Origin: Prosopocoilus inquinatus
Lineage: Eukaryota; Arthropoda; Insecta; Coleoptera; Lucanidae
Reading direction: 5' to 3'
Length of the DNA stretch: 64,000 bases
NCBI GenBank assembly: GCA_036172665.1
Contig: CM069876.1
Location: 7,750,001 to 7,814,000, forward strand
Part shown: positions 45,201 to 57,200 of the stretch, in pieces
Position numbering within the stretch: the stretch's first letter is position 1
Layout: every line of letters begins with the position of its first letter
Notes under the pieces: model-generated
The model's database searches: none
What the model saw: only the letters and a program-made list of their open reading frames with translations
Told to the model about the DNA's origin: nothing
Position numbers and translations under genes: made by a program

Positions 45201-48200
45201 TTTTCCTTTAAAAAAATGAAAAACAATTGAAAATCTGGAAAACCAAACAGTATTTTATTTCTCCGATACTGCCAGAAGATTTAGCGGAAAAGGTCCTGAA
45301 ACTTTCCTGACTTAAGTTACCTCATAAAATTTCAAATAAAAAAGTTAGCTGTTGTAGACATTTTCCTTGTACAGGGTGGATTAATTTCGATGTCTCTTAT
45401 GGGCATCTCCGTAACTATAAGTGATAGAAAAAAACTAGTGGCCAAGTCTCGATCTCTTTTTTGGAGATTAAGTCAAAACCGTAAACAAAAATTGGCTATT
45501 TTCTTTTGTTTTCAAGTTATGGGCAAAAATTGACATTTTCGACTTTTCGTTTTTCGGTCATATCTCGTTTATTTTTAAAGATATTAGAAAACTGTTTGAT
45601 CATTATTAGGACACTTTTTGGATTACAATTCAGTGGTGCAGTTGTTTTTTTAATATTTACTTAAATTTGCAAGTTACAACATAAAGTTATATTTTTTTAA
45701 ATAGAAATCATAGTAGGCAATGCCATCATTAAATAGAAATTTTTTTTTCTGTTTTCAAAAATATATACTTTGTTGGGTTTATTTCTTATAATTAATAGGA
45801 AAAACTGTCATTTTTATTATTATCCTTGCGTAAATATCCTTGTCTCAGTAGGCTGGGTTCAATACGGAGCCGATTTTCTATTTTATTAAATTTTAACGAG
45901 CTTTCAAATATTTTCAAAGTTTTGGCTGCGTAAATAATTTCGTATTCGCGTTAATTTACAAATTTCCGTTTTATAGTTTTGAGCGACCGTTCTGATAAGA
46001 GTTCCTGTCTGACTTTCTATTGAAAATGAGTTCAATCGTGTATCATTCAGTTTATAGAAAAATTGTTTTCAATCTTTAAACAGTCAAAATTGTACGAATA
46101 CTCAACATTTCACTATCGGTTTATAACTTAGTTAGGAAGAAACGTTGAACGTTCCTGTAAATTTCACAATATCTTTTTAAAATTGAAAACAATTTTTATA
46201 CAATTTTCATCGGACAAGAAACAACTTCAATAAAAAAATTTGTAAGTCGACTCTTGTTCGATGAAATATGTGAGAGAAAATAGTTTTTAAATTTTAAAAC
46301 GGACACTGTGAAATCGCAAGAACACTCGTTTCGCTATCGCTTCATAGTTTCGTCAGGAGTAAAAAAATGTAAATTAACAAGTTATCAAGAAAAGCGAAAA
46401 GATAACATGATTTTACACTAAAATACAAGTTGTTCGGATAAACATAAAGGTAATAATAACTAAATTAGAACTAAATTAAGCTTTCTTTTTTTGTTTCTCT
46501 TGAGTTATATTTTATTAAAAACAAAAACAAACACACAAATAGTAAAATATAAACAAAATAGGACATATATCAAACTAGATTTGCGTGCAATGATATTTAA
46601 TAAAAACAAAAAAAGCTTTTGCCAGATCGGTCGCGACATTTCTCAAACGGAAATTTGTAAAATATAGTGAATGTGAAATTCTTTACGTGTCCAAAACTAT
46701 CTAAAGGTTTGAAAGTTCCTTAATATTTAATAAAAACAAAAAAATGTCGGCACTGCATTCAAGCCAGCCTACTGAGACTAGGGTACGCAAGGATAATAAC
46801 ATAAGTAGAAACTTTTTTTAATCTCAAACCGGACAGAAAAATGAAGGGAAACACACTCAACGTTTCGCTATAGATTTATAGCTTCGTCAGGAGTGAAAAA
46901 AAGTAAATAAACAAGTTGTCAAGAGAAACAAGTCGTCAAGAGAAACGAAAAGGTAACATGATTTTTAAACTAAACTACGAGTTGTTCGGAATAAAAGTAA
47001 CTAGAACTAATTAAAGCTACTTTTTTTTTTTTTTTTTTTTAAATATATATATAATTAATTAATTAATTGACAGATCTATATCTTGTTTAAAGAGTCCAGA
47101 AAACTACAAAATATGTCATTTAAATTTTCAAAGTCCGTACGTTTATTAATAGAATTTCCAGACATTTTAATTTTACACATTTCTATGAAACGTCTTTTAA
47201 AAATATTAGATTCACTGTACAAAATATCAGTATTATCAAAATCAAAATTATGATTATTTACTAATGAATGCTCTACAAGCATTGAATGATTTTGATTATT
47301 TTTTTGAATATGATATTTATGTTGGTCTCAACTTTTTTTTAAATTTTGGCTCGTTTCACCTATATAAACAGAATTACAATTTGAACATTTGATTTCATAA
47401 ACCACGTTAGGTTGTTTTAATTTCGGTGTTTTGGTTTTTAAATTCGAAAAAATTAAATTTAAATTATTCACAGATTTACTGGTTAAAATTAAATTATGTT
47501 TTTTGAAAATGTGTTTAAATGTATTGTGTAATGGTTCAATATAAGGCAAGGATATGTATTTATGATTCGAAGTTTGTCTAATGTTGTTACTACAGCTGAT
47601 AAAAGCAATGTAACTGTTTTAATTGATAAAACTGATTATTTTTCAAAAGTTCAAACTATGCTGTCTGATAATAATACATATGTAGAATTAGCTAACGATC
47701 CCACCGAATCTTATCAACGTAAAACTTTCAGTATTATTAATAAGATAGAGAAATCTGTTGAAATTAGTAATATTGTTGCTAAATCTCTTAAAGTACAACA
47801 TCCCATATTTCCTAAATTATACTGCATTCCAAAAATTCATAAACCTAATACACCTCTTCGTCCTATAGTTTCCACTATTGGTTCTTCTCCATATTTCTTA
47901 TCTAAATTTATTTCAAAAATCATTACTCAGGTTACTAGTAAATCAGAATATTTTATAAAAAATTCTTTTGAACTCGTAGAAAAATTAAAACAAATAACTG
48001 TACCAAATAATTGCATTATAATTTCTTTAGATGTTATTTCTTTATTTACTAACATTCCTAAAGATTTAGCTTTAAAAAGTATAAATGATAGGTGGTTAGA
48101 GATTAAAGATTTTACTGATATTTCCAAAGGTAACTTTTTAGAAATAGTTGATTTATGTTTTGAAACATCTTATTTTGCTTTCAATGATAAATTTTATAAA

Positions 48201-51200
48201 CAGATTTTTGGTACAGCAATGGGTTCTCCTTTATCTCCGGCTTTAGCTGAAATTGTTATGCAAGAACTAGAAAAATCTGTTATTAACTCTTTATCATTCG
48301 ATTTAACGTTATATTTTCGTTATGTAGATGACATTTTATTGATTTTGCCTTCTGATAAGGTAGATTTTGTTTTAAATAAATTTAATTCTTTTCATAATAG
48401 ATTACAATTTATAGTAGAAAAAGAAAATAATAATTCATTGAGTTTTCTTGATGTAAATATTATCAGACAGAATGATAAATTAATTACTAATTGGTTTCAT
48501 AAACCTACCTTGTCAGGTAGGTACATAAATTTTCACTCGTACACACCTAAAAATTATAAAATTGCAACTATTATTTCATTAACTGATCGAGCTATTTTAC
48601 TTTCTGATAAAGTTTTCATTTATGATAACTTAAATTTAATAAAGAAAACTCTTATTCAAAATTCTTATCCAATAAATCTTATTGAATCAGTAATTAAAAA
48701 TCGTATTAAATACTTACAAAATTCAAATGTCTCTAAAAACATTAGACAAACTTCGAATCATAAATACATATCCTTGCCTTATATTGAACCATTACACAAT
48801 ACATTTAAACACATTTTCAAAAAACATAATTTAATTTTAGCCAGTAAATCTGTGAATAATTTAAATTTAATTTTTTCGAATTTAAAAACCAAAACACCGA
48901 AATTAAAACAACCTAACGTGGTTTATGAAATCAAATGTTCAAATTGTAATTCTGTTTATATAGGTGAAACGAGCCAAAATTTAAAAAAACGTTTAGACCA
49001 ACATAAATATCATATTCAAAAAAATAATCAAAATCATTCAATGCTTGTAGAGCATTCATTAGTAAATAATCATAATTTTGATTTTGATAATACTGATATT
49101 TTGTACAGTGAATCTAATATTTTTAAAAGACGTTTCATAGAAATGTGTAAAATTAAAATGTCTGGAAATTCTATTAATAAACGTACGGACTTTGAAAATT
49201 TAAATGACATATTTTGTAGTTTTCTGGACTCTTTAAACAAGATATAGATCTGTCAATTAATTAATTAATTATATATATATTTATAAAAAAAAAAAAAAAA
49301 AGTAGCTTTAATTAGTTCTAGTTACTTTTATTCCGAACAACTCGTAGTTTAGTTTAAAAATCATGTTACCTTTTCGTTTCTCTTGACGACTTGTTTCTCT
49401 TGACAACTTGTTTATTTACTTTTTTTCACTCCTGACGAAGCTATAAATCTATAGCGAAACGTTGAGTGTGTTTCCCTTCATTTTTCTGTCCGGTTTGAGA
49501 TTAAAAAAACTTTCTACTTACTATTTTCATCGGACAAGAACAAACTTCAATGATAATAACATATTAGAAAAATTTTTTGCAAATCGTTTTTGATTGCAGC
49601 GAGAACCTCGAGCAGCCTCTGGACAGCTGTTTCAGCCCTGCTTGGGGCTTCTTCAGCAGAGACGTAGCTCGACATTCCCGCTGCAAACAAAAACGACTTG
49701 CCCAATTTATTCGCATTTGCGATGTAAGAGTGATGAACAGATAAAATAGCGACATCTTACTATCGCTTTTTGACCTGACATTGCAGTAGGGTAGACAAAT
49801 TGAAACGGGATTTGCTCCTAATAAGTTCCCCATGCAAGGCGGCCATGCTTGCTGTCAAAGCATAATGAAAGATTTTAGAAAAATTTTGTGCAAATCGTTT
49901 TTGATTGCATGCCTTGCATGGGGAACTTATTAGGAGCAAATCCCGTTTCAATTTGTCTACCCTACTGCAATGTCAGGTCAAAAAGCGATAGTAAGATGTC
50001 GCTATTTTATCTGTTCATCACTCTTACATCGCAAATGCGAATAAATTGGGCAAGTCGTTTTTGTTTGCAGCGGGAATGTCGAGCTACGTCTCTGCTGAAG
50101 AAGCCCCAAGCAGGGCTGAAACAGCTGTCCAGAGGCTGCTCGAGGTTCTCGCTGCAATCAAAAACGATTTGCACAAAATTTTTCTAAAATCTTTCATTAT
50201 GCTTTGACAGCAAGCATGGCCGCCTTGCATGGGGAACTTATTAGGAGCAAATCCCGTTTCAATTTGTCTACCCTACTGCAATGTCAGGTCAAAAAGCGAT
50301 AGTAAGATGTCGCTATTTTATCTGTTCATCGATAATAACATAAATGACTATGACTATTAATTATAAAAAATAAACCCAACAAAGTATATATTTTTGAAAA
50401 CAGAAAAAAAATCTCTATTTAATGAGGGGATTGCCTACTATGATTTCTATTAAAAAAAAAAACATAACTTTATGTTATATCTCGAAAATTTAAGTAAATA
50501 TTAAAAAAGCAACTACAGCACTGAATTGTATTCCAAAAAGTGTCCTAATAATGATCAAACAGTTTTCTAATATCTTTAAAAATAAATGAGATATGACCGA
50601 AAAACGAAAAGTCGAAATTGTCAATTTTTGCCCATAACTTGAAAACTAAAGAAGATAGCCAATTTTTGTTTAACCTATTGACTTAATCTCCAAAAAAGAG
50701 ATCGAGACCTGGCCACTAGTGTTTTTCTATCTCTTATAGTTACGGAGATGCCCATAAGAGACATTGAAATTAATCCACCCTGTACATCAAGATCAATTAC
50801 TGAATAATTAAAAAAGTAGTAGGCTTTGGAAGGTAATATTATAGAGGCATAAGTAATTCAATGTCGTGCACGTGATGCGATGATGAAAACACTACGTTTT
50901 ATAAAAAAATTGAAAATCTCAAAAACCTGAGAGTCATTTGTTTTTCTCGAATTGCCATAAAATTGGGCAGGAAAGGTCCTGAAACTTTTTATATAAGTTA
51001 CTTCGTAAAAATTCAAATAAGAAAGTTATCTATTATTGCGGCTTTCCGTAAACACCCTGTATACATGTGTATATGAACTTTTTCCTTTGTTTTGGTCTGT
51101 AGAAAACTTACATGAAGTAGCGGCCTGTATTTTTGTTACACCCTGTTTTTACAAAAGTATTTTGTATTTAAATACTTATCGAAAGTATCTTCCCCGTTTC

Positions 51201-54200
51201 TCACCTTGTCTTTAAGTTAGCAACGCCGTGATTAAATTCTCTCTCACTCTCTTACTGATGAAATTCGCATAAAGCTACATCGTTCTTGTTTATTTTAATC
51301 ACGGCTTTAGTTAGAGACCACTTTAATTTTGAGATGAGATTATGGTCCGATGTTTTTAAAATGACGCACAGTAGGGTATGGGCGGAAAAAAGTCATTTTT
51401 CAAAATTGCTCAAATTGAAAATTTTTTTCGCGTTTAATGATGCCGATAGACCAAGGAATATAGTGCCACCAATAATATAAAATTACAATTATCACATCAT
51501 TATGTTTTTCGCACAGAAACATCAATGTTAAATTACTCTAGAAATTCTGACAATATGTAAGATAAATTTAATCTAAGTTCTTATTGCAAAGTAGTTATTG
51601 TATGGGAAATAATAAAGCATTTTTGAAAGCAGCACAGCTTACAAATATCAAAAATTGCATTTTTGAATGGTGCTCGATTTGGTCTCGATTAATGACAAAT
51701 TAATGCGGGAGGGGCAAATAATGATACACATTAACTTTCAAGAGATTTTTTAATACTAGCTCCGGCTTCCTCCGGGCTGAACTCGATTTCCTGATATTGA
51801 CTAAACCTTCTTTTAAACATATATTGAAATTCCAGCTGCTCGAATTTGCTCGATTTTGATTTAGCACGTGATAAACTAATTACGGCGATTCACAAAATTT
51901 TAAATTCCTTGATATTTTTTATACAATTTCTCTTAATCGTTTTGCAATTGTTTATGTGAGTTGCTAATTATCGTAATTATTTTAAGTTATTTGAATAATG
52001 ATGTATTAATAACATATTATGTTACTAGTCTAATTTAACCCACATTATTTATGGTAATTACCTCTCATTCGAGATGCCTATATAACGAATCCAATTTTGT
52101 TTTTCATGTAATTTTGTTGAAAACACCCTACCGTTTAATTCAAAATTGTGCGTGTCGATCGTGTCGTGCATCTGTCAATTACGAAAAATGGTCAACTAAC
52201 GATAGCACGAGACCTGAAAAACAAGAAAATAAGAAAAGAATTCAAGAAGAGTTTCGTAATCGTTTAGGTCTCAATGTCGATGTTGTACAACAAGGAGCTG
52301 GTACATCAAATAACGGCAACACTTCCCGCCGATTTTTTTTAAAGCCCACAAATAACGTCAGAGAGTACTGGAGTAAATATTGAACTGATTAAACGTTTTT
52401 CCGTAACTTTAGAGGCAATTACATCAGGTGCACCAATAGACCCAAGAAAGTTTGGTCAATATGCATACGATGCAGCTCAATTGTTTGTTGAAAAATATAA
52501 CTGGTACTACAGTCCACAAACTCCTTCTGCACGGAGAACACATTATTGAAACCGCAGTTCTGCCGATTGGACCACTATCAGAGGAAGCCCAAGAAGCTCG
52601 TAATAAAGACTATAAAAAGTAGACTTTGTTATTCCCGCAAATGCAGTCGATCGGCCACCAATGATGATATCTTGAGTATGTTGTTAATTAGTTCTGACCC
52701 ACTCATTTCAAGTTTGAGGAAACAGCCTCCCAAATGTGTTTTAGAAATGAATGAAGAAACTCTTGCATTGATGTACGACTAAAATTTGTTGTTTATGGAG
52801 TGCCTACCTAATGTGCTAGTGTAAACACCTATTACTTTATGAAGACCCTGTATATAACTTCTGCAAAAATCAGCTTAATTTAGGATTACACTGTGTTATA
52901 ATAAAAATTGTAAATAAAAATGGTTTTAAAATAATTAATTTTAAATTATACTTTTAGTTTGTTATATATTTCATCTTATTTTATTAATAAATTTTTTGTA
53001 TCACTGTACATATTTTATTTTATTTTTAGTCATATTATTCTTCTTTCATTAAAAAAAATAATTAGAATATTCCTAATACTTTCAAAGTTATGGACTTTTT
53101 TCCGAAACACTACCATTTTACCCCACTGTGTGACGTGTCAACATGATAACCACAAATTTCTGGTATCGAAATACTGGCCTAACCTTTTAATTTAAGATAA
53201 ATTCAGTAAGATTAGTATTGCGGCATGTAAGTCGGTCCTAGAATCATGTGAGAATATGACAGGAAGATATTTCTTGTTATCATATTTGCGAAAAACGGTG
53301 TCAAATTAATCAATAAATATTTACCATAGTAATCTATCTCTGTCACTCTGTAATAAATTTTTACAAAAATTATTATTGTTTCATATGCCTTTAACGGCCG
53401 ATTACATTTTAAATGTAATAGCGCTTTCAATTCGTTTCTCAAGGGCACTTTGAGAGTATCTCCATCCCTTGATTTTTACGAGGTTAAAGCAAAAATACTG
53501 TCAGATTGCTTTAGAGCTGTCAATTGAAAACACTGTAAAGCTGCTTTGAAGATTGGGAGAATTGGGACATTAAAGAGGGGTACGTAGTATGTATGTTTGA
53601 CGTAAATTATTAAGAAATATGAAGACAACTTATGCTGCAATTCTGAGCTTGATCATAAGCATCGTAAGGTATTATCGTGCCGTTTAAATGTATAAGTCAT
53701 AAGTATCTTATGATGCTTACGATCAAGCTAAGATTTACAGCATTAATCTTAAAAACAAAACGAACAAAAACTGATGATTGAGCTAATAATGCGAAACGCG
53801 CATATGTTATAATTAATTTAGTAATCATTATTTTGTTATTGATAATGACCCATAAATACCCAATTTTCCAAATCTCCAAAGCAGCATCATTTGAAAAAAT
53901 GAACATTTCTTTAATAACAACTTACCGCAACAAAGATCCGGTTTCAAAACGCAAGCATAGTCAACCTTCTTTTTGTGTAGAGACAAGCTCGGATCTACAT
54001 TTACATTTTCTTGAGCTTTTTTTGCCAACTCATTAGTAAGTTCACACATCTTCTGAATAGATGATATTTTTTTAATATTAAATAACGCAGAACATATGGT
54101 GTACTGAGGAAACATTAAGAAAATACAATGCAAAGTATTCGCCTCTGACTTTAAGTCTAATGCATGTTTAAGGATTGATACAATTTGAAACAGGTACATA

Positions 54201-57200
54201 CCTAAAATAATACTCCTATATAATTATTGCGACGAAGCAATTTCATTTCTGGATTTACCGGAAAACGCGTTTAGAAGTATAGTTACCGTGAACCCTGCAT
54301 TCGGTGATGGAAAAGCCAACGATAGCAAATACATTATTGGTAATATTGCAAAATCGAAACACAGGAGAACCAGTATGAGTCGTCCTAAAATGTGAAAATG
54401 TTAATTTGAAAACTTTCAAGGCATTGCATAACATACCGAAATCTTCAGCAGTTCTAAATCCATCATCTTGGAATGCAAGAAGCGCTAGGGACAGACATAA
54501 AGAGGTGATTGTGAGAGTAAAGAAATCCCATAAGAAAGAGCAACCCCAAAATGTCAGCAGCTCTGCTCCAGAAACTAATTGAAGGTGCTTAAATTTACTA
54601 ACTCTTTCTTTTGTCATGAATGAAACGTAGAAGGCTGTTGTAATCGATAAACAAAGTCCAATTAGACCAAACTGTTGCTCTGTTGCCGTCGAAGAAGTTA
54701 TCTTCATCTACAAGAATCAAATAGTTAATTTAATTTAAATATATCGTGTTGTCGAGTGTATTTGTCTGGTTTTCTTCAAGGGACAACAAAGAACACTTGT
54801 AAACATTTGATTGAAGAAGAGAGACGGACCTAGTTACGCAACGTAATTACTTCGATGTACATAGGTGATCCAGGCACAGTACACCCTGTACGCGATAGAT
54901 AAATCTGTTAGCAACTTAAGCCGTTTTCGGAAACTCGCTCGGGGCATAACCCGAGCAAGCAGAAATGTGAGAGAGAAAACTTAGAGACTTTAGCGTATGT
55001 CAGAGTGAGAAAAATATAATAACCAGAGCGCACCGAGCGAGTTTCCGAAAAGGCCTTTAAATCTCCGGTAATGGCATTGCGATCACCGAATAGTAAAATT
55101 TGAACCCATCCCAACCTTCTGTCCGCTTTTTCAAGAACGCCGAATTTAGTTGTTCTCGTTATTGATCTTTTATTTTATTATGTAGAAAAGTATGAAAATA
55201 TTTTTAATTATATTAACAAATCCAGACAAATGTGATTTTTTTTCCGATATGACTGTTACGTAACATTACTATTATAGTAGGCTATGAAAAACATTTGTTT
55301 TGTTTGTTGTTAAAAAATGTTATTTGTATGTAAAAACATAATCACCAAGAAAAAACTATTTTTTGTCTGAAAAAATGTAAATAAGTTACGAGATTGATAA
55401 TTTTGTAAACTTGTAAAAAAAATAAAGTAAAATACGTGAAACTACATCAGTTTTGATTCAATCAAAACATTTTTGGTCCTTCGAGCGAGCAAAGAGAACG
55501 GCAGCGTAGGAAGCAGAAAGTTCAAATCTGCAGCAAAATGTCACTTACTGAAGAAAAAGGTAAAACTCTATCATCTGGAGCTTAATTTAGAGGTTTCTCC
55601 AAGAATACAGAAAAAGCTGGTGAAGATAATGAAGAAAAAAGCCAAGATCCATCAGTTTCAATAATCGGAGAGAAAAATTAGGACAGAATGTCAAAAATTA
55701 CATCGTCTTCGAAAAAAAAAGGCTGTTGACCATAAAATTAGAAAGTATCACTTCTAGAGGAAGTAAAAGAACGCGAAGAAAAATAAGAAAGGGAAAAGGC
55801 GTACTTGAAAAAAAAAACGAATGATTGAAATGGAAATGAAACTGAAAATGAGGAACTACAATAGGTAGTGAAGCAGATGAGTAAGCGACGTTTGAAGAGT
55901 TGAAACACACTGAAAATGACTACGGTACGGAAAAAGTAACCACATGGTTAGAAAAATCACAGTTTGAAAATGACTCTCATAAAGAAATAAATCCACAAAT
56001 CAAAAGAAAATAAGCGCTGGATGGAAAAACATTTGAAAATACTCTAATGAAATTGTCGTTTGGCAAGGAATTACCTCTTTTTCCATGAGATCCAGAAGAG
56101 TGGCCTTTGTTTTACGAACAATTTAAGAGATCTACTGAGTTATGTAAATACAGCCATGAAGAAAACGTGGCAGTTGGGAAAGATTGATAGCTTGTGTAAA
56201 AAATAACTCAAAGCTAATTCTGACTGAAAAATATCCTCGTGAAGAAGTCTTTCAAACAGCATTCGTCGAAATTGAATTCATTTTAAATTCAAGACCACTC
56301 ACGTATGTGAGTGTCGACCCGGAACATTCCGAAAGCTTAACACCAAATCATTTTTTAATTGGAACGTCGCACAGTGGTTGAAATGCATAATCTAGCTGTG
56401 CAAAAATGTAAAAGCAAACAGTACTAATTTAAAAAAGTCGATGTTTTTTTTTGTGTAATATAATACTTCGGTAGTTACTAAGACGACATCATAAAACTTT
56501 TAGTTATTGAAGGTCCGGTTTCTGGAAGCGATTTATGGGCCGATTAGTTTAACTAATGATTAGAATGTGACACACTAATGCCCAATTTCTTCACCTCCTG
56601 ATAAATTTAACTGCCAGGTATTATCCTTGGAAACCATCTGACAGATAGATTTATCAATATATGAAGAAATCGAGCGTAAGCAGTATAACATAAAGTATGT
56701 CACATTCTAATCCTTAGTTAAACTAATCGGCCCATAAATTGCTTCTAAAAACCGGGCCTAAGTAACTGAGCGTGGGGCTTTCAAACCCCAAATACACAAA
56801 ACAGTAAACCTGAAGCCTGAAAGTGTGCATCTTGTTTTTAAGATTCTGTTGCGACTTGTGCTTTCCGAAACTATGGATAATTCTCCTACAGGTAATAGGC
56901 GTGTTCTTTTTGTCACAAATCTCATCTCAACTCAGATAAACGTCATTTCCGTTGACATGAACAAGTACGTATGAACTGTGATTTCGATCTCCTACCTTGT
57001 CCCTCGTTGACTCCTATTGGTTGCCAGGTTCATGTATTCAAACTTACTTGTTCGCGCGAACGGAAATGACGTTTATCTGTGTTGAAGTGAGTTTTGCGGT
57101 AAAAATAATATGAACATTGAATAGCCACCATTTTAAATTTGAATGATTCTTTTATGTCAACCGACACGCTGTTGAAATTTATGATGTAGTAATCACTCAA

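Larger units (their letters stand above)
46804..49518 (+). mobile_element. Penelope-like retroelement with an inverted partial copy at its 5' side
   Basis: 46804-47582 is the inverse of 48741-49518 (about 778 bp, nearly identical). The sense part starts abruptly at 47582, inside the RT frame. This head-to-head structure is common for Penelope-like elements and is thought to arise at integration. Each outer end carries a hammerhead core. A T/A tract with aattaattaatt sits next to the stop codon. Confidence 0.9.
49562..50337. mobile_element. 311-bp hammerhead repeat units, inverted pair
   Basis: A minus-oriented unit (49562-49908) and a plus-oriented unit (49907-50337) meet near 49908. The phrase tgcaaatcgtttttgattgc opens the first unit at about 49579 and recurs about 311 bases later at about 49890, so the unit looks like one-plus-a-bit of a tandem array. 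Copies or pieces occur at 18264, 36110, 40895 and 62953. Confidence 0.75.
45372..50782. mobile_element. Third layer: TA-flanked element with about 450-bp arms
   Basis: Left arm 45372-45860 begins cagggtggattaatttcgat, then gtctcttatgggcatctc. Right arm 50340-50782 is its inverse with about 5-10% differences. The gap holds old hammerhead/Penelope debris (45900-46800), an intact Penelope-like copy (46804-49518) and 311-bp hammerhead units (49562-50337). Confidence 0.82.
44325..51059. mobile_element. Second layer: 'cagggtgttc' mariner-type elements
   Basis: Cagggtgttcatgggaagca onward is inverted at 50950-51059 (through tttcaggacctttcctgccc). Related ends also occur at 44855-44873 and 45096-45125, so several copies of one family inserted in opposite orientations. 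TA borders the ends. Confidence 0.65.
44237..51145. mobile_element. Outermost layer of a nested inverted-element cluster
   Basis: Left cagggagtaacaaaaatac and right inverse cagggtgtaacaaaaatac mark the ends of an old TA-type element. Next inwards, cttcagggacgtattctaca, then gaaaacaaagaaaaaagttc, pairs with its inverse near 51070-51120. Later insertions pushed the two halves nearly 7 kb apart. Confidence 0.7.

Noticed and set aside
47076..47549. Two minus-strand ORFs resembling the Penelope C terminus
   Set aside because: They are the inverted copy of 48770-49240, with a small indel that breaks the frame, not separate genes.
49564..50187. 89-99 codon ORFs on both strands (MGNLLGANPVSICLPYCN...)
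   Set aside because: They are frames through the non-coding hammerhead unit. The same translation arises from each inverted copy and is interrupted in diverged copies.
54259..54286. Earlier donor at 54286 for ABCA exon F
   Set aside because: Using it puts exon G out of phase. The extra nine codons (VTILLNAFS) to the later donor match the family's conserved helix start.
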